This document shows positions 37,401 to 50,154 of a DNA stretch of 64,000 bases, piece after piece. Below the pieces are notes generated by a model, which was not told the DNA's origin, did no database searches, and worked only from the letters and a program-made list of their open reading frames with translations. Where the stretch lies: assembly GCF_002966125.1 (NCBI RefSeq), contig NZ_CP027062.1, positions 248,001-312,000 on the forward strand, in the 5' to 3' direction. A program made the translations under genes and the position numbers. Each line of letters starts with the position of its first letter. Position 1 is the stretch's first letter. Source of the stretch: Pukyongia salina. Its GTDB lineage: Bacteria > Bacteroidota > Bacteroidia > Flavobacteriales > Flavobacteriaceae.

Positions 37401-40400
37401 AATCTGGTCCTGGAACAACACCACCTAATAGAGGATCGTTCACAACCACATTTGAAAGTGATACGTTTCCGGCATTGGTTACTGTGAAAGTATAGTTGAT
37501 CAGCTCACCTGGATCTGAACAATCTCCACCGTCATCGTACATCGCTGTTTTCAGGATATCGATAGCGGGGTTCTGACATAGATCGGTCACTACCGCATTC
37601 GAAATATCGGTAACTGTATTTCCATCAGCATCTGTTCCCGTAGCAGTGGCCTGGTTATTCACCTGACCGGCATCTATATCTGCCTGGGTAATAACGTAAT
37701 CTGCCGTATAAATCCAGGTCTCTGTAATGTCGAGAAGTCCGTCATTGTTAGTATCTCCAGACACAAACACTATAGGTACTACAGGGTTTGGTGCTTCCAG
37801 CAGAGGATCTGTTACAACTACCGATCCAAGTGGTACATTACCAGGGTTGGTTACGGTAAATGTGTATGTAATTGTCTCTCCCGGATCTGTACACTGATTT
37901 TGATTCTGGTCATTCAACACACCCGACTTTACTATCTGAATATCCGGATTAGGAGTTTGTTCAATCAGGATATAAACAGTAGCTCTGTCCCGTGCCTCTG
38001 GCGTACCATCATCAAAGATCTCGTATACAAACTGATCGGTTCCAATAAATCCGGCATTTGGCGTATAGGTAAAGCTTCCATCAGCATTGATAGACAAGGT
38101 ACCATTACTTGGCCCACTCACAGGAGTTACTGTGGTGTCTACCATTTGGGTGTCTCCTTCCACATCCTGATCATTATCAAGAACATTTCCAGTTACAGCC
38201 ATATCTATTTCACCATAATAAGCGTCGTCATTTGCTGTTGTTATGTTTCCATTATTAGGTATCACCTGGATGGTTACCGTGGCCGTATCACATAAGGCCG
38301 GGGTACCATTATCACAGATCGTATACTCGAAGGTATCTTCTCCCTCGAAGCCAGGATCTGGTGTATAGGTATAACTACCGTCAGGATTCACCGTCACCGA
38401 ACCATTTACCGGCTGGGTGTTGGACGTAACCACGATTGGATCACCATCTGGATCAAAGTCGTTTGGCAATACATTACCACTCACAGGAGTGTCTACCTCT
38501 GTGGTGTTGGTATCGGCATTGGCTACCGGTGGATCATTACCTAATACAGGATCGTCTACAACTTCAATATAAACTGTTGCCGTGTCACATGCCTGTGGAT
38601 TTCCACCATCACACACCTGGTATTCGAAGGTATCTTCGCCCACGAAATCTAAATCTGGTGTATAAGTATAGGTTCCATCCGGGTTAAACACCAGGGTACC
38701 GTTAGACGGACCAGCACCTACCAAAGTAAACACCTCGGTACCTGCAGGACCATCAGGATTAAGATCGTTCGTACTAACATCACCGCTAACTGGTAAGTTG
38801 ACGAAAGTATCGTTAATATCGTCTATAGCCAGGATGTCGTTGTTCGGATCGGCTACCGTTAAGTAAACCGTCGCACGGTCTCTGGCAACAGGAGTGCCGT
38901 CGTCGAAGATCTCGTACACAAACTGATCGGTTCCGAAGAATCCGGCATTTGGCGTATAGGTAAAGCTTCCATCAGCATTGATAGACAAGGTACCATTACT
39001 TGGCCCACTCACAGGAGTTACTGTGGTGTCTACCATCTGGGTGTCGCCCTCAGGATCGTTGTCGTTATCCAGTACATTACCAGTGATATCCATATCGATC
39101 GCACCATTGTACGCATCATCATTGGCAACTGTGATGTTACCACTATCTGGGATCACCTGGATGGTTACCGTGGCCGTATCACATAAGGCCGGGGTACCAT
39201 TATCACAGATCGTATACTCGAAGGTATCTTCTCCCTCGAAGCCAGGATCTGGTGTATAGGTATAACTACCGTCAGGATTCACCGTCACCGAACCATTTAC
39301 CGGCTGGGTGTTGGATGTAACCACGATTGGATCACCATCTGGATCAAAGTCGTTTGGCAATACATTACCACTCACAGGAGTGTCTACCTCTGTGGTGTTG
39401 GTATCGGCATTGGCTACCGGTGGCTCGTTATCAGGACCACTCAGTGGTAATACCTCGATGTAAACCGTAGCCGTATCACAGGCCTGTGGGTTTCCACCAT
39501 CACACACCTGGTACTCGAAGGTATCCTCACCTGTAAAGCCAGGATCCGGAGTATAGGTATAACTACCATCAGGGTTGAAGGCAAGGGTTCCGTTAGACGG
39601 ACCACCACCCACAACAGTGAACACCTCGGTGCCCGCAGGACCATCAGGATTCTCATCATTGGTCGCTACACTACCACTTACCGGTAGATCTACATAGGTA
39701 TTATTAATATCGTCTACAGCCAGGATGTCGTTGTTCGGATCGGCTACCGTTAAGTAAACCGTCGCACGGTCTCTGGCAACAGGAGTGCCGTCGTCGAAGA
39801 TCTCGTACACAAACTGATCGGTTCCGAAGAATCCGGCATTTGGCGTATAGGTAAAGCTTCCATCAGCATTGATAGACAAGGTACCATTACTTGGCCCACT
39901 CACAGGAGTTACTGTGGTGTCTACCATCTGGGTGTCGCCCTCAGGATCGTTGTCGTTATCCAGTACATTACCAGTGATATCCATATCGATCGCACCATTG
40001 TACGCATCATCATTGGCAACTGTGATGTTACCACTATCTGGGATCACCTGGATGGTTACCGTGGCCGTATCACATAAGGCCGGGGTACCATTATCACAGA
40101 TCGTATACTCGAAGGTATCTTCTCCCTCGAAGCCAGGATCTGGTGTATAGGTATAACTACCGTCAGGATTCACCGTCACCGAACCATTTACCGGCTGGGT
40201 GTTGGATGTAACCACGATTGGATCACCATCTGGATCAAAGTCGTTTGGCAATACATTACCACTCACAGGAGTGTCTACCTCTGTGGTGTTGGTATCGGCA
40301 TTGGCTACCGGTGGCTCGTTATCAGGACCACTCAGTGGTAATACCTCGATGTAAACCGTAGCCGTATCACAGGCCTGTGGGTTTCCACCATCACACACCT

Positions 40401-43400
40401 GGTACTCGAAGGTATCCTCACCTGTAAAGCCAGGATCCGGAGTATAGGTATAACTACCATCAGGGTTGAAGGCAAGGGTTCCGTTAGACGGACCACCACC
40501 CACAACAGTGAACACCTCGGTGCCCGCAGGACCATCAGGATTCTCATCATTGGTCGCTACACTACCACTTACCGGTAGATCTACATAGGTATTATTAATA
40601 TCGTCTACAGCCAGGATGTCGTTGTTCGGATCGGCTACCGTTAAGTAAACCGTCGCACGGTCTCTGGCAACAGGAGTGCCGTCGTCGAAGATCTCGTACA
40701 CAAACTGATCGGTTCCGAAGAATCCGGCATTTGGCGTATAGGTAAAGCTTCCATCAGCATTGATAGACAAGGTACCATTACTTGGCCCACTCACAGGAGT
40801 TACTGTGGTGTCTACCATCTGGGTGTCGCCCTCAGGATCGTTGTCGTTATCCAGTACATTACCAGTGATATCCATATCGATCGCACCATTGTACGCATCA
40901 TCATTGGCAACTGTGATGTTACCACTATCTGGGATCACCTGGATGGTTACCGTGGCCGTATCACATAAGGCCGGGGTACCATTATCACAGATCGTATACT
41001 CGAAGGTATCTTCTCCCTCGAAGCCAGGATCTGGTGTATAGGTATAACTACCGTCAGGATTCACCGTCACCGAACCATTTACCGGCTGGGTGTTGGACGT
41101 AACCACGATTGGATCACCATCTGGATCAAAGTCGTTTGGCAATACATTACCACTCACAGGAGTGTCTACCTCTGTGGTGTTGGTATCGGCATTGGCTACC
41201 GGTGGCTCGTTATCAGGACCACTCAGTGGTAATACCTCGATGTAAACCGTAGCCGTATCACAAGCCTGTGGGTTTCCACCATCACACACCTGGTACTCGA
41301 AGGTATCCTCACCTGTAAAGCCAGGATCCGGAGTATAGGTATAGCTACCATCAGGGTTGAAGGCAAGGGTTCCGTTAGACGGACCACCACCCACAACAGT
41401 GAACACCTCGGTGCCCGCAGGACCATCAGGATTCTCATCATTGGTCGCTACACTACCACTTACCGGTAGATCTACATAGGTATTATTAATATCATCTACA
41501 GCCAGGATGTCGTTGTTTGGATCGGCTACCGTTAAGTAAACCGTCGCACGGTCTCTGGCAACAGGAGTGCCGTCGTCGAAGATCTCGTACACAAACTGAT
41601 CGGTTCCGAAGAATCCGGCATTTGGCGTATAGGTAAAGCTTCCATCAGCATTGATAGACAAGGTACCATTACTTGGCCCACTCACAGGAGTTACTGTGGT
41701 GTCTACCATCTGGGTGTCGCCCTCAGGATCGTTGTCGTTATCCAGTACATTACCGGTGATGTCCATATCGATCGCACCATTGTACGCATCATCATTGGCA
41801 ACTGTGATGTTACCACTATCTGGGATCACCTGGATGGTTACCGTGGCCGTATCACATAAGGCCGGGGTACCATTATCACAGATCGTATACTCGAAGGTAT
41901 CTTCTCCCTCGAAGCCAGGATCTGGTGTATAGGTATAACTACCGTCAGGATTCACCGTCACCGAACCATTTACCGGCTGGGTGTTGGACGTAACCACGAT
42001 TGGATCACCATCTGGATCAAAGTCGTTTGGCAATACATTACCACTCACAGGAGTGTCTACCTCTGTGGTGTTGGTATCGGCATTGGCTACCGGTGGCTCG
42101 TTATCAGGACCACTCAGTGGTAATACCTCGATGTAAACCGTAGCCGTATCACAAGCCTGTGGGTTTCCACCATCACACACCTGGTACTCGAAGGTATCCT
42201 CACCTGTAAAGCCAGGATCCGGAGTATAGGTATAGCTACCATCAGGGTTGAAGGCAAGGGTTCCGTTAGACGGACCACCACCCACAACAGTGAACACCTC
42301 GGTGCCCGCAGGACCATCAGGATTCTCATCATTGGTCGCTACACTACCACTTACCGGTAGATCTACATAGGTATTATTAATATCGTCTACAGCCAGGATG
42401 TCGTTGTTTGGATCGGCTACCGTTAAGTAAACCGTTGCACGGTCTCTGGCAACAGGAGTGCCGTCGTCGAAGATCTCGTACACAAACTGATCGGTTCCGA
42501 AGAATCCGGCATTTGGCGTATAGGTAAAGCTTCCATCAGCATTGATAGACAAGGTACCATTACTTGGCCCACTCACAGGAGTTACTGTGGTGTCTACCAT
42601 CTGGGTGTCGCCCTCAGGATCGTTGTCGTTATCCAGTACATTACCGGTGATGTCCATATCGATCGCACCATTGTACGCATCATCATTGGCAACTGTGATG
42701 TTACCACTATCTGGGATCACCTGGATGGTTACCGTGGCCGTATCACATAAGGCCGGGGTACCATTATCACAGATCGTATACTCGAAGGTATCTTCTCCCT
42801 CGAAGCCAGGATCTGGTGTATAGGTATAACTACCGTCAGGATTCACCGTCACCGAACCATTTACCGGCTGGGTGTTGGACGTAACCACGATTGGATCACC
42901 ATCTGGATCAAAGTCGTTTGGCAATACATTACCACTCACAGGAGTGTCTACCTCTGTGGTGTTGGTATCGGCATTGGCTACCGGTGGCTCGTTATCAGGA
43001 CCACTCAGTGGTAATACCTCGATGTAAACCGTAGCCGTATCACAGGCCTGTGGGTTTCCACCATCACACACCTGGTACTCGAAGGTATCCTCACCTGTAA
43101 AGCCAGGATCCGGAGTATAGGTATAGCTACCATCAGGGTTGAAGGCAAGGGTTCCGTTAGACGGACCACCACCCACAACAGTGAACACCTCGGTGCCCGC
43201 AGGACCATCAGGATTCTCATCATTGGTCGCTACACTACCACTTACCGGTAGATCTACATAGGTATTATTAATATCATCTACTGCCAGTATCTTATTTTGT
43301 CCAAAAACTGTAATAATCACAGTGGCACGGTCTCTGGCGACAGGAGTGCCGTCGTCGAAGATCTCGTACACAAATTGATCGGTTCCGAAGAAATTAGGAT

Positions 43401-46400
43401 CGTTAGGCACATAACTAAAAGTACCATTGGCATTGATAGTTAGAACACCACTTGAAGGGCCGCTAACCGGAGTTACAGTGGTATCGACCATCTGGATATC
43501 TCCTTCCGGATCTGTATCGTTATCCAATACATTACCTGTTATGGTTGCACCCTGGTTGCCATTATAGGCATCATCATTGGCATAGGTTCTGTTTCTATTA
43601 GGATCACCATTTACGGTAATAGTAAGTATAGCAGAATCTGTTGCCTGCATCGGATTGTCATCGGCTATGAAATACTCGAAAGTATCCTCACCTTCAAAAT
43701 CCAGAGGTGGTGTATATGTAAAACTTCCATCAGGCAGGATGGTAATAGTACCGCCCTGAGTTGTTGGGAAAGTTCCCGGGTTAGTAACAACCTGATTATC
43801 ACCTTCCGGGTCGAAGTCGTTCGCGAGTACGTTTCCAGACACCGGTACATTTACTTCGGTACCAGCAGTATCTGCATTGGCGATGGTTGTGTTTTGACCG
43901 ATCGGCAATACCTCGATAAATACTGTTGCACTATCGGTTGCCTGTGGATTTCCATCATCCTCAATACTATACTGGAAGGTATCAGGACCTGAATATCCGG
44001 CCGGAGGAGTATAAACATAACTACCGTCGGCATTCATTACTGCATTACCACCGGCTGTTGTTGGTATAATTCCGGTAGTAGTTACCGTTTGATTGTCTCC
44101 TTGATCATCTTCATCGTTGGTAAGAACATTTCCAGCTACCGGTATATCGGTAAAGGTGTTATTAATATCGTTAACAGCATCGGTAGTATTGATTCCAGAC
44201 AACGTGATGAAAACGGTGGCCTGGTCTCTTGCTTCCGGAGTACCATTATCGAAGATCTCGTATACAAACTGATCTGTTCCGAAGAAATTAGGATCATTAG
44301 GCACATAACTAAAGGTACCATCGGCGTTTATAGTTAGTACACCATTAGAAGGACCACTTACAGGTGTGATAGTAGTATCAACCATCTGGGTATCTCCTTC
44401 CGGATCTGAATCATTATCCAATACATTTCCTGTTATAGTTGCACCCTGGTTGCCATTATAGGCATCGTCATTAGCATAAGTTCTGTTCATATTCGGATCA
44501 CCATTCACAGTAATCGTAAGAATAGCAGAATCTGTTGCCTGCATGATATTATCATCTTCGATGAAATATTCGAAAGTATCCTCGCCTTCAAAGTCCAGAG
44601 GTGGGGTGTATGTGAAATTACCATTGGCGTCGATTGTAATACTTCCGCCCTGTGTAGTTGGGAAGGTTCCTACATTGGTCACTACCTGGTTATCACCTTC
44701 AGGATCGAAATCGTTTACTAGCACATTACCGGATACCGGAACATTTACTTCGGTACCTGCCGTATCGGCGTTGGCAATAGTTGTATTTTGCATCAGAGGT
44801 AGTACCTCTATGAATACGGTAGCGGAATCTGTTGCAGGTGGTAATCCATCATCTACAATACTATATTGGAACGTATCCGGACCAGAATATCCAGCGGGTG
44901 GAGTATACACATAACTACCATCGGCATTCATTACAGCGTTACCGCCGGCTGTTGTTGGAATATTTCCTGTAGTTGTTACCGTTTGATTGTCTCCCTGAGG
45001 ATCCTCATCGTTGGTAAGAACATTTCCAGCTACCGGTATATCGGTAAAGGTGTTATTAATATCATTTATTGCATCGGTTGTATTTCTGAAACAATCTCCG
45101 TCTACATTCACACCACTGGCAATAACCCATGACTGTCCGTTTACAGATTGTCCGTTCTGGTTATTTCTGGTATCCACGGTTATGGTTACCTGAGTTGCCG
45201 CACCGGGTACCGCAACAAGGGTAAGTGAAGGAATTGCAAGACAACATGATCCTCCGGGTAAGGTAGAATCCGGTCCATAAATGAACACCTGCTCTGAAAC
45301 ACCTCCCGCTTCAGCAGTTAATAATAAGTATCTGCCATCATCGGTTAATTCGGAAATTGGTGTTTCAATGATAAGGTTTCTTGGTTCATTGAACGCAGGA
45401 ACATCGATAGTGATCACCTGTATATCGTTTACACCACTTCTACTGGTGAAAACACCAGAGCTAGAGGATGCATTTGGTACATTTCTGAAGGCGTAAAGCA
45501 CTACAGACTGCAACTTACATTTTAGACTTTCGGTAGTAGTATAGGTGATTGAGCTTGTGTTACCGGCTATCAGGCCTCTGTAAACCCAAATATTCGAGCT
45601 AGTCCCCACAGGAACAGATCGCGGAATTGTATGGGTTGTTCCTCCGCTGTCTACTACATCCAGGGTCTGCCCCGGATTACTACCTTTATATACGATCTCT
45701 ACTACATACTGATATACGTTTGCAGGATCGGGGATATTCGCAACGGTTGTTATATTACAATTAGCATTATATCCATACTCATCTACCAATTTATCGTCAC
45801 CACATTCGAATGCCCATCCATTAGGACCCTCAATTCCATCCACAAAGTCGTTGTCGCAACTCGATTCAACAGAAATGGTTCTCGTAATCAGGTTATCGTT
45901 AGCGCCATCCACGTCAGAAACAGAGATATATCCAACAGGATCATTTTCCCGAATTTCATAGACAACATCTACCATATTCGTTGGTATGAGTGCAGTAGTC
46001 TTATAATCTCCGTTGATATCGGTTTGAACTGTCACTGAACTTCCATCGGAACCAGTTATATCAACATCTACCCCGGATAACGGACTTCCGCCCTCGTCAC
46101 TTACGGTCCCACAAATTACAGGATATGTTAGTAACACTGAATTAGGGTCATCGTAAACCGCACAGCTTACGTTAAATGAGTAGTAACGATCACTATCTCC
46201 ATCTACTTTTCCAATACGGTATTCAAGAGAGGATTTTGTTTCCCAATAGTTACTATAAGTATATTTTGGATCCAATGATACATCCCCGCCTGGAGCAGTA
46301 GAAGTAGTAGTAGCTTCTCCTCGGATAACCGTTGCACTTTGTGAGATATCTATTAATGCATTATTGTCGAAAAAATAAGCATCTGGAAGGCTCAGTTCGG

Positions 46401-48150
46401 CGTATTCACGAGTTGAATTTCCATCTCCGTCTATATCGAGAGGAGTTCCATAAAATGAAATATCTACCTCATCGCCATAATTGCCACCCGATTCGACAAA
46501 AGTTATACTAAAGAGTACACTTTGATCATTATCATTCGTACTATTTATCCTTGGCTGAAATGCTTCCTGTAATCCTGAAGATGTTACATCGATCTCCAAT
46601 AAGGAAGCTCCACCTGAAAAATCTTCAATTTTAACTAAGGCGTCAAGATCATTTCCGTGAGGGTTATTTGGAAAAACATTACTGAAACGGTATACTGCTC
46701 CAACTTGCAGATCCTGACCGTCAATTAAGGTAGGGTTTGCAAAATTCGAATCCTTATAAACAGGGGAACAGTTACAATCTCTTGCTATAGGTTCTCTTGC
46801 AATACTGATCTTATAATCCTCCACCTCACCATTAGGTGCTTCAGAATAACTAGGGGTAAGATTTTTTTGAGAAGAGTATCTAAAACGAGCGTAAGTTACA
46901 CCTATTACTGCACTAGGTGGAACATTTACATTGAGGTTAATCATACCTCCTGATGGCAGAACATCATCGGCGATTTGCTCATTACTATCGAAATCACCAT
47001 CACCGTTCCAATCGATCCATGCATTAAGATCACCATTTCCGTTTGTAACTATATTTAAAGTATACGACTGTCCGGGAATTAATATTTGGTTATCAAGAGG
47101 CGCACCATCGAGAGATACACCATCTTCATCATCAATCCCGTTCACATCATCACCAAAACCACCATTTACATTACTAAAAGGATCCTCCGCATCGGGAGCA
47201 ATTGAACCAAGGTAGATTGTAACAGGTGTAGATTCCAGTACAGGTAGCTGGTGAGCAGCCCATCCATACGAGCTTGGCAGGTCACCGCCATCATCTCTGG
47301 CGCCAACGTTACCCATAATACCTTCTACATCATCATCTCCTGGCAACTGAGCCGCCTCCGTAAGATCTCCGTTCGTTATGTCTACTTGATAAATTACCCG
47401 TTCACCATTTCGGTCACTTTCTGTGTAGAGTTTTCCATCAGCAGCAAAACCTATTCCCTCGCCATCTACAGCAAATTCGGTAGAAAATGCGAAAGTAGTA
47501 TTACCGGTGGTAACGTCGATGATATAAAAATCAACATCATCATCTGTCTGAACATAAAAATCCCCTGTCGAGGGGTTCCAAGCTATACCGTCGGCTCTTT
47601 TAGTTCCTCCGGTTAATGTTTTAGGATAACCGGCATATTCTGCCCAGTTATCATTTGGATTGTATGCATATAATTTTGTACCTCCATTACCATCACCACT
47701 TGGATCCACAATCACAAACATAACCTCTTCACCGGTTACATTGTTTAAATAGAATTCTACACCCTGAACAACTCCGGTAAACATGTCATTTACCAATAGG
47801 GTAGAATTTCCAGTAGATGGATTCACACTGTAGAGGTCATTATCGTTATCGTAGGCATAAACCAATCGATCTGTTGCACGAAATCCTGATCCTTCCCCAT
47901 CAAACGTTCTATCGGTCGATTGAATAGAAGGAGTTGGCGTTGGATTCGCTGTAGGATCCGGCGCCACCGAGAACAGATCGGTACCATTATCCGGAAGTGC
48001 ATAAAGGAAAGGTAAACCTCTGTTCGTATTAGGAACTATGGTTGGTAGAGGATCTTGTCCGTAAACCATTATAGAAGAGAGAAGAATAGTGAATAGACAC
48101 AAATATTTCATAACTCTCTGTCGCGAGATAGAATGAGTAGTAGTTCGCAT
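33898..48150 (-). CDS. Giant (4750 aa) Ig/DUF11-like repeat adhesin with T9SS type B sorting domain
   Basis: Signal peptide near the N-terminus (Met1 or Met14; the inner [11 protein letters not shown] start is better). Residues 35-300: propeller-like region ([19 protein letters not shown]). About 330-470: GEVED domain ([12 protein letters not shown]... GEVEDYKIS). About 670-770: SdrD B-like domain. About 1022-3397: 24 Ig/cadherin-like (Big_9-like, tandem-95) domains of about 99 residues, in eight A-B-C triplets, five of them near-identical. About 3398-4636: ten DUF11/DUF7507-like units, four near-identical, many with a Ca-loop-like DTDNDGELD. From 4637: gliding-motility-associated C-terminal domain ([17 protein letters not shown]... 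NRWG... GTYYYVL... GYLYINR), the type B T9SS signal. Expected to be secreted by T9SS and displayed at the surface with help of PorP downstream. Repeat collapse in assembly is a risk. Confidence 0.92.
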   Translation of the reverse strand: MRTTTHSISRQRVMKYLCLFTILLSSIMVYGQDPLPTIVPNTNRGLPFLYALPDNGTDLFSVAPDPTANPTPTPSIQSTDRTFDGEGSGFRATDRLVYAYDNDNDLYSVNPSTGNSTLLVNDMFTGVVQGVEFYLNNVTGEEVMFVIVDPSGDGNGGTKLYAYNPNDNWAEYAGYPKTLTGGTKRADGIAWNPSTGDFYVQTDDDVDFYIIDVTTGNTTFAFSTEFAVDGEGIGFAADGKLYTESDRNGERVIYQVDITNGDLTEAAQLPGDDDVEGIMGNVGARDDGGDLPSSYGWAAHQLPVLESTPVTIYLGSIAPDAEDPFSNVNGGFGDDVNGIDDEDGVSLDGAPLDNQILIPGQSYTLNIVTNGNGDLNAWIDWNGDGDFDSNEQIADDVLPSGGMINLNVNVPPSAVIGVTYARFRYSSQKNLTPSYSEAPNGEVEDYKISIAREPIARDCNCSPVYKDSNFANPTLIDGQDLQVGAVYRFSNVFPNNPHGNDLDALVKIEDFSGGASLLEIDVTSSGLQEAFQPRINSTNDNDQSVLFSITFVESGGNYGDEVDISFYGTPLDIDGDGNSTREYAELSLPDAYFFDNNALIDISQSATVIRGEATTTSTAPGGDVSLDPKYTYSNYWETKSSLEYRIGKVDGDSDRYYSFNVSCAVYDDPNSVLLTYPVICGTVSDEGGSPLSGVDVDITGSDGSSVTVQTDINGDYKTTALIPTNMVDVVYEIRENDPVGYISVSDVDGANDNLITRTISVESSCDNDFVDGIEGPNGWAFECGDDKLVDEYGYNANCNITTVANIPDPANVYQYVVEIVYKGSNPGQTLDVVDSGGTTHTIPRSVPVGTSSNIWVYRGLIAGNTSSITYTTTESLKCKLQSVVLYAFRNVPNASSSSGVFTSRSGVNDIQVITIDVPAFNEPRNLIIETPISELTDDGRYLLLTAEAGGVSEQVFIYGPDSTLPGGSCCLAIPSLTLVAVPGAATQVTITVDTRNNQNGQSVNGQSWVIASGVNVDGDCFRNTTDAINDINNTFTDIPVAGNVLTNDEDPQGDNQTVTTTGNIPTTAGGNAVMNADGSYVYTPPAGYSGPDTFQYSIVDDGLPPATDSATVFIEVLPLMQNTTIANADTAGTEVNVPVSGNVLVNDFDPEGDNQVVTNVGTFPTTQGGSITIDANGNFTYTPPLDFEGEDTFEYFIEDDNIMQATDSAILTITVNGDPNMNRTYANDDAYNGNQGATITGNVLDNDSDPEGDTQMVDTTITPVSGPSNGVLTINADGTFSYVPNDPNFFGTDQFVYEIFDNGTPEARDQATVFITLSGINTTDAVNDINNTFTDIPVAGNVLTNDEDDQGDNQTVTTTGIIPTTAGGNAVMNADGSYVYTPPAGYSGPDTFQYSIEDDGNPQATDSATVFIEVLPIGQNTTIANADTAGTEVNVPVSGNVLANDFDPEGDNQVVTNPGTFPTTQGGTITILPDGSFTYTPPLDFEGEDTFEYFIADDNPMQATDSAILTITVNGDPNRNRTYANDDAYNGNQGATITGNVLDNDTDPEGDIQMVDTTVTPVSGPSSGVLTINANGTFSYVPNDPNFFGTDQFVYEIFDDGTPVARDRATVIITVFGQNKILAVDDINNTYVDLPVSGSVATNDENPDGPAGTEVFTVVGGGPSNGTLAFNPDGSYTYTPDPGFTGEDTFEYQVCDGGNPQACDTATVYIEVLPLSGPDNEPPVANADTNTTEVDTPVSGNVLPNDFDPDGDPIVVTSNTQPVNGSVTVNPDGSYTYTPDPGFEGEDTFEYTICDNGTPALCDTATVTIQVIPDSGNITVANDDAYNGAIDMDITGNVLDNDNDPEGDTQMVDTTVTPVSGPSNGTLSINADGSFTYTPNAGFFGTDQFVYEIFDDGTPVARDRATVYLTVADPNNDILAVDDINNTYVDLPVSGSVATNDENPDGPAGTEVFTVVGGGPSNGTLAFNPDGSYTYTPDPGFTGEDTFEYQVCDGGNPQACDTATVYIEVLPLSGPDNEPPVANADTNTTEVDTPVSGNVLPNDFDPDGDPIVVTSNTQPVNGSVTVNPDGSYTYTPDPGFEGEDTFEYTICDNGTPALCDTATVTIQVIPDSGNITVANDDAYNGAIDMDITGNVLDNDNDPEGDTQMVDTTVTPVSGPSNGTLSINADGSFTYTPNAGFFGTDQFVYEIFDDGTPVARDRATVYLTVADPNNDILAVDDINNTYVDLPVSGSVATNDENPDGPAGTEVFTVVGGGPSNGTLAFNPDGSYTYTPDPGFTGEDTFEYQVCDGGNPQACDTATVYIEVLPLSGPDNEPPVANADTNTTEVDTPVSGNVLPNDFDPDGDPIVVTSNTQPVNGSVTVNPDGSYTYTPDPGFEGEDTFEYTICDNGTPALCDTATVTIQVIPDSGNITVANDDAYNGAIDMDITGNVLDNDNDPEGDTQMVDTTVTPVSGPSNGTLSINADGSFTYTPNAGFFGTDQFVYEIFDDGTPVARDRATVYLTVADPNNDILAVDDINNTYVDLPVSGSVATNDENPDGPAGTEVFTVVGGGPSNGTLAFNPDGSYTYTPDPGFTGEDTFEYQVCDGGNPQACDTATVYIEVLPLSGPDNEPPVANADTNTTEVDTPVSGNVLPNDFDPDGDPIVVTSNTQPVNGSVTVNPDGSYTYTPDPGFEGEDTFEYTICDNGTPALCDTATVTIQVIPDSGNITVANDDAYNGAIDMDITGNVLDNDNDPEGDTQMVDTTVTPVSGPSNGTLSINADGSFTYTPNAGFFGTDQFVYEIFDDGTPVARDRATVYLTVADPNNDILAVDDINNTYVDLPVSGSVATNDENPDGPAGTEVFTVVGGGPSNGTLAFNPDGSYTYTPDPGFTGEDTFEYQVCDGGNPQACDTATVYIEVLPLSGPDNEPPVANADTNTTEVDTPVSGNVLPNDFDPDGDPIVVTSNTQPVNGSVTVNPDGSYTYTPDPGFEGEDTFEYTICDNGTPALCDTATVTIQVIPDSGNITVANDDAYNGAIDMDITGNVLDNDNDPEGDTQMVDTTVTPVSGPSNGTLSINADGSFTYTPNAGFFGTDQFVYEIFDDGTPVARDRATVYLTVADPNNDILAIDDINDTFVNLPVSGDVSTNDLNPDGPAGTEVFTLVGAGPSNGTLVFNPDGTYTYTPDLDFVGEDTFEYQVCDGGNPQACDTATVYIEVVDDPVLGNDPPVANADTNTTEVDTPVSGNVLPNDFDPDGDPIVVTSNTQPVNGSVTVNPDGSYTYTPDPGFEGEDTFEYTICDNGTPALCDTATVTIQVIPNNGNITTANDDAYYGEIDMAVTGNVLDNDQDVEGDTQMVDTTVTPVSGPSNGTLSINADGSFTYTPNAGFIGTDQFVYEIFDDGTPEARDRATVYILIEQTPNPDIQIVKSGVLNDQNQNQCTDPGETITYTFTVTNPGNVPLGSVVVTDPLLEAPNPVVPIVFVSGDTNNDGLLDITETWIYTADYVITQADIDAGQVNNQATATGTDADGNTVTDISNAVVTDLCQNPAIDILKTAMYDDGGDCSDPGELINYTFTVTNAGNVSLSNVVVNDPLLGGVVPGPDSGDTDNDGELDVTETWIYTGSYAITQADIDAGSVQNTATVTGTAPDQTTVTDTSNSVVTDLCQGPAIDILKTAMYDDGGDCSDPGELINYTFTVTNAGNVSLSNVVVNDPLLGGVVPGPDSGDTDNDGELDVTETWIYTGSYAITQADIDAGSVQNTATVTGMAPDQTTVTDTSNSVVTDLCQGPAIDILKTAMYDDGGDCSDPGELINYTFTVTNAGNVSLSNVVVNDPLLGGVVPGPDSGDTDNDGELDVTETWIYTGSYAITQADIDAGSVQNTATVTGMAPDQTTVTDTSNSVVTDLCQGPAIDILKTAMYDDGGDCSDPGELINYTFTVTNAGNVSLSNVVVNDPLLGGVVPGPDSGDTDNDGELDVTETWIYTGSYAITQADIDAGSVQNTATVTGTAPDQTTVTDTSNSVVTNLCQAANIAIVKTGVFVDGNGNQCADPGEMIDYTFTVTNEGNVSLASVTVTDLLLGGNVPGPDSGDTDNDGELDVTETWIFLGSYAITQADIDAGEVVNQATAEGTDPNGNIVSDLSDDNSVLEDDPTVVGLCQAASIALIKEGTLPPPSGGGCPTPGDVIEYTFTVVNTGNVTLTDITITDMLVTVIGGPIDLAPGATDATTFTATYVLTQADIDAGFVENQAEVFGTTPTGGTVSDLSDDEVITEDDPTIVDLCQAPIIAIVKVGTVNDENGNKCADEGETISYEFTIFNLGNVTLHNIFVTDPMVNVQGGPISLGPLQTDNTSFSAIYTLTQADIDAGEVVNQATVTGTSQVGDTVSDISDESSEFGNDPTITDLCQEPVIALIKTGTPTDENGNGCVDLGETIVYDFVVTNVGNVLLTDVMVTDPMVNVVGGPISLAAGESDTETFSAVYTVVQDDVDAGLVSNQATAEGTDPNGTVVSDLSDDNSIFENDPTITVLCQDPGLSLEKTGVFNDENGDGIPNIGETISYLFMVTNIGNVTLYDITISDDLPGIIIEGGPIAVLQPGEVDDTTFTGTYAITQADIDAGEVVNQAVATGYDINGNEVTDLSDDPNDPTNFDANGDGEPDDPTVTILPNVLVEPPFEIFNGITPDGDGMNDFFRIVGIEEYPDNNMKIFNRWGVLVWETDGYGGSNGEENVFRGISDGRSTIRQGEMLPTGTYYYVLTILGEDNPGESSYAGYLYINR
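36134..37573 (-). repeat. 360-bp tandem array (four units) in the 4750-aa gene
   Basis: Four units of 360 bp (120 residues) beginning at 36134, 36494, 36854 and 37214, nearly identical in DNA. Each encodes a DUF11/DUF7507-like domain, [15 protein letters not shown]...LCQ. Flanking units are of the same family but diverged. Confidence 0.92.
38821..43275 (-). repeat. 891-bp tandem array (five units) in the 4750-aa gene
   Basis: Exactly five 891-bp units (starts 38821, 39712, 40603, 41494, 42385), differing by only a few bases that I can see. Each encodes an A-B-C triplet of Ig-like domains (297 residues). Diverged triplets flank both sides. Confidence 0.95.
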
Positions 48151-48652
48151 ACGCTCTTAAATTTTATTATTTTTTTTCTGAAGTAAGAAAAATGCCCCAA
48201 CTGCATTTGAAGTTACTCTGCTTATATCAAATATACGTAGGAAAAATCGTTATAGATTTCCCAATAACGGAGTTTTAGCCCAAGCGTTGAAATATTCGTT
48301 GAACAGCACAATTTTTAAAATTTTCACGATTTTTTTTGTAGGAATTAAGGCTACGTGTTTACACGTATATGCTCGTATTTTAAGGAGTGACAAGATTTTT
48401 TTTTGTGGGAATTATTTTGGTTTTATTGGAACAATTCATCATTAAAAGAAGTCAAATTTTATTAATCGACAGCTATTAAAGTTTGGAATTTCTTAACATG
48501 TTTGTAGGAAATATTTGTTAATAATATTTTGGCGATTTCGTTTAATTTCAGGGGCACTTATTTTTAATATTTTAAATAAAAAAAGCACCGGAATTTTCAT
48601 TCCGGTGCTTCTCTTTTAACCTAATTTCTAGTTGAAAACTAACCTGTTCTTT
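48151..48652. promoter_or_regulatory. 500-base intergenic region upstream of the 4750-aa gene
   Basis: AT-rich, without a gene. On the minus strand TATATTTG (48235-48228) matches TAnnTTTG exactly, about 78 bases before the start codon, with a TTG 26 bases further upstream. CGTTAT/ATAACG (48248-48253, 48264-48269) form a short inverted repeat. TACGTGT-TT-ACACGTA (48352-48367) is a palindrome within three CGT/ACG boxes of 10-bp period (48353, 48363, 48373). A terminator for the upstream PorP copy is at 48583-48610. Confidence 0.45.
48583..48610 (-). terminator. Intrinsic terminator after PorP copy 2
   Basis: Perfect 12-bp stem AAGCACCGGAAT / ATTCCGGTGCTT with a 4-base loop; an A tract on the plus strand gives the T tract for minus-strand transcription. 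It separates the two giant-protein operons. Confidence 0.88.
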
Positions 48653-50154
48653 TTAGAAGAATCGTGGTGTTAGTACCCTTTCTGGTGTTTTGAATACATC
48701 GAAACGCAGCATGATCTCATACGAACCATCACTGTAATCCTCTATATCCGTGGTCTGGAAGTCGTATCCAAATCCAATAAATATCTCATCCGAAGCCTGG
48801 AAACCTACCAGGCCACTCAAGGCAGCACTCCATCGATAAGCGGCTCCTAAGGTAAATTTCTCATTGATCAAAAAGTTGGCCGATACATCCCATTGTAAGG
48901 GTGATCCGCTAACAGCCTTCACCAGCGTGGCGGGTTTGAATTTCAAATTATCGCTCACATCAAATACATAGCCCGCAATAAGGAAATAGTGTAAACGCTC
49001 CGCGGCTATGGTCTCCTTATCTATATTGGCCAGAGATCCCTCATCGAAATGCTTGGTCGTTAAAAAGTTTGGTACCGATAGCCCCGCATAGAACTTCTCG
49101 GTGTTGTAGTACACCCCGGCTCCTATCTGTGGCTGTAGTTTGTTGTCTATATTATTCTGAAATCGAGGATCGTTCTGATCGAAGATATTCAACTTAGTGA
49201 AATCCACATCCAACAGATCGAGTCCCGCCTTTAATCCAAAGGACAGCTCCCCGTTATCCGAGGTGTTGATCGTATAGGAATAATCGATATTCACATTAGA
49301 CTCGACGGCTGGCCCCAACTCATCGCGTACAATAGATATCCCAAGACCCATATTATCCAGCGAACCTATGGGCGTATTGGCAGTAAAGGAAGCCGTCTTT
49401 GGAGCCCCCTCGAATCCAACCCACTGCGTGCGGTACAACAACCCAAAACTAAGGGCGTCACGAGATCCGGCATAGGCAGGGTTGACAATCTGCGTATTGT
49501 ACATATACTGCGTATACTGGGGATCCTGCTGAGCCGTACCACTAAAGGTCCCAAGTAAAATCAAAAGTATGAGTGTTAGATAACTGTGTTTCATAGTTCA
49601 GTATTTTTAACCCGGAAGAGACCAACCCTCCCGGGATATTTTTGATTTTCTATCTATTTATGTATAAGTATCCGGCGTAACTTGACTCTCCAGGATTGTC
49701 CTCTCCTAAGATCGTAAGTACATAATAATACGTACCGGTAGGTAACATCTCTCCCTGTCGTATGGTCGAACGACCATCGGAAATCCCTCTAAACACATTC
49801 TCCTCACCATTAGAACCGCCATAGCCATCGGTCTCCCAAACTAAGACACCCCAACGGTTGAAGATCTTCATGTTATTGTCTGGATACTCCTCAATTCCTA
49901 CAATGCGGAAGAAGTCGTTCATACCATCTCCATCAGGAGTGATACCGTTAAAGATCTCGAACGGTGGCTCAACCAATACATTCGGTAAAATAGTAACCGT
50001 TGGATCATCGGGTTCTCCATCACCATTGGCATCGAAGTTCGTTGGATCGTTCGGATCATCCGATAGATCGGTCACTTCGTTACCATTGATATCGTATCCG
50101 GTCGCTACCGCCTGGTTAACCACCTCACCGGCATCAATGTCGGCCTGAGTGATC
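48651..50154. repeat. Segmental duplication, copy 2 (PorP plus sorting domain)
   Basis: Second copy of the 1504-base block at 32899-34402. The PorP protein, the spacer and the last 80-odd codons of the sorting region are the same; the four DNA differences found are silent. Confidence 0.95.
48653..49594 (-). CDS. PorP/SprF-family T9SS membrane protein, copy 2
   Basis: Identical in all 313 residues to the copy at 32901 (three silent DNA differences). It follows the 4721-aa gene after 55 bases and is followed by a terminator; unlike copy 1, no PorE-like gene is downstream. Signal peptide, PQYTQYMYNTQIVNPAYAG motif and barrel are as in copy 1. It presumably assists export of the vWA-containing giant protein. 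Confidence 0.93.
   Translation of the reverse strand: MKHSYLTLILLILLGTFSGTAQQDPQYTQYMYNTQIVNPAYAGSRDALSFGLLYRTQWVGFEGAPKTASFTANTPIGSLDNMGLGISIVRDELGPAVESNVNIDYSYTINTSDNGELSFGLKAGLDLLDVDFTKLNIFDQNDPRFQNNIDNKLQPQIGAGVYYNTEKFYAGLSVPNFLTTKHFDEGSLANIDKETIAAERLHYFLIAGYVFDVSDNLKFKPATLVKAVSGSPLQWDVSANFLINEKFTLGAAYRWSAALSGLVGFQASDEIFIGFGYDFQTTDIEDYSDGSYEIMLRFDVFKTPERVLTPRFF

Noticed and set aside
34106-47616. Plus-strand and minus-strand frames that recur every 891 bases in the 4750-aa gene
   Set aside because: Their recurrence follows the tandem repeat of the real gene; sequence is the reverse-strand or shifted-frame reading of Ig-like units.
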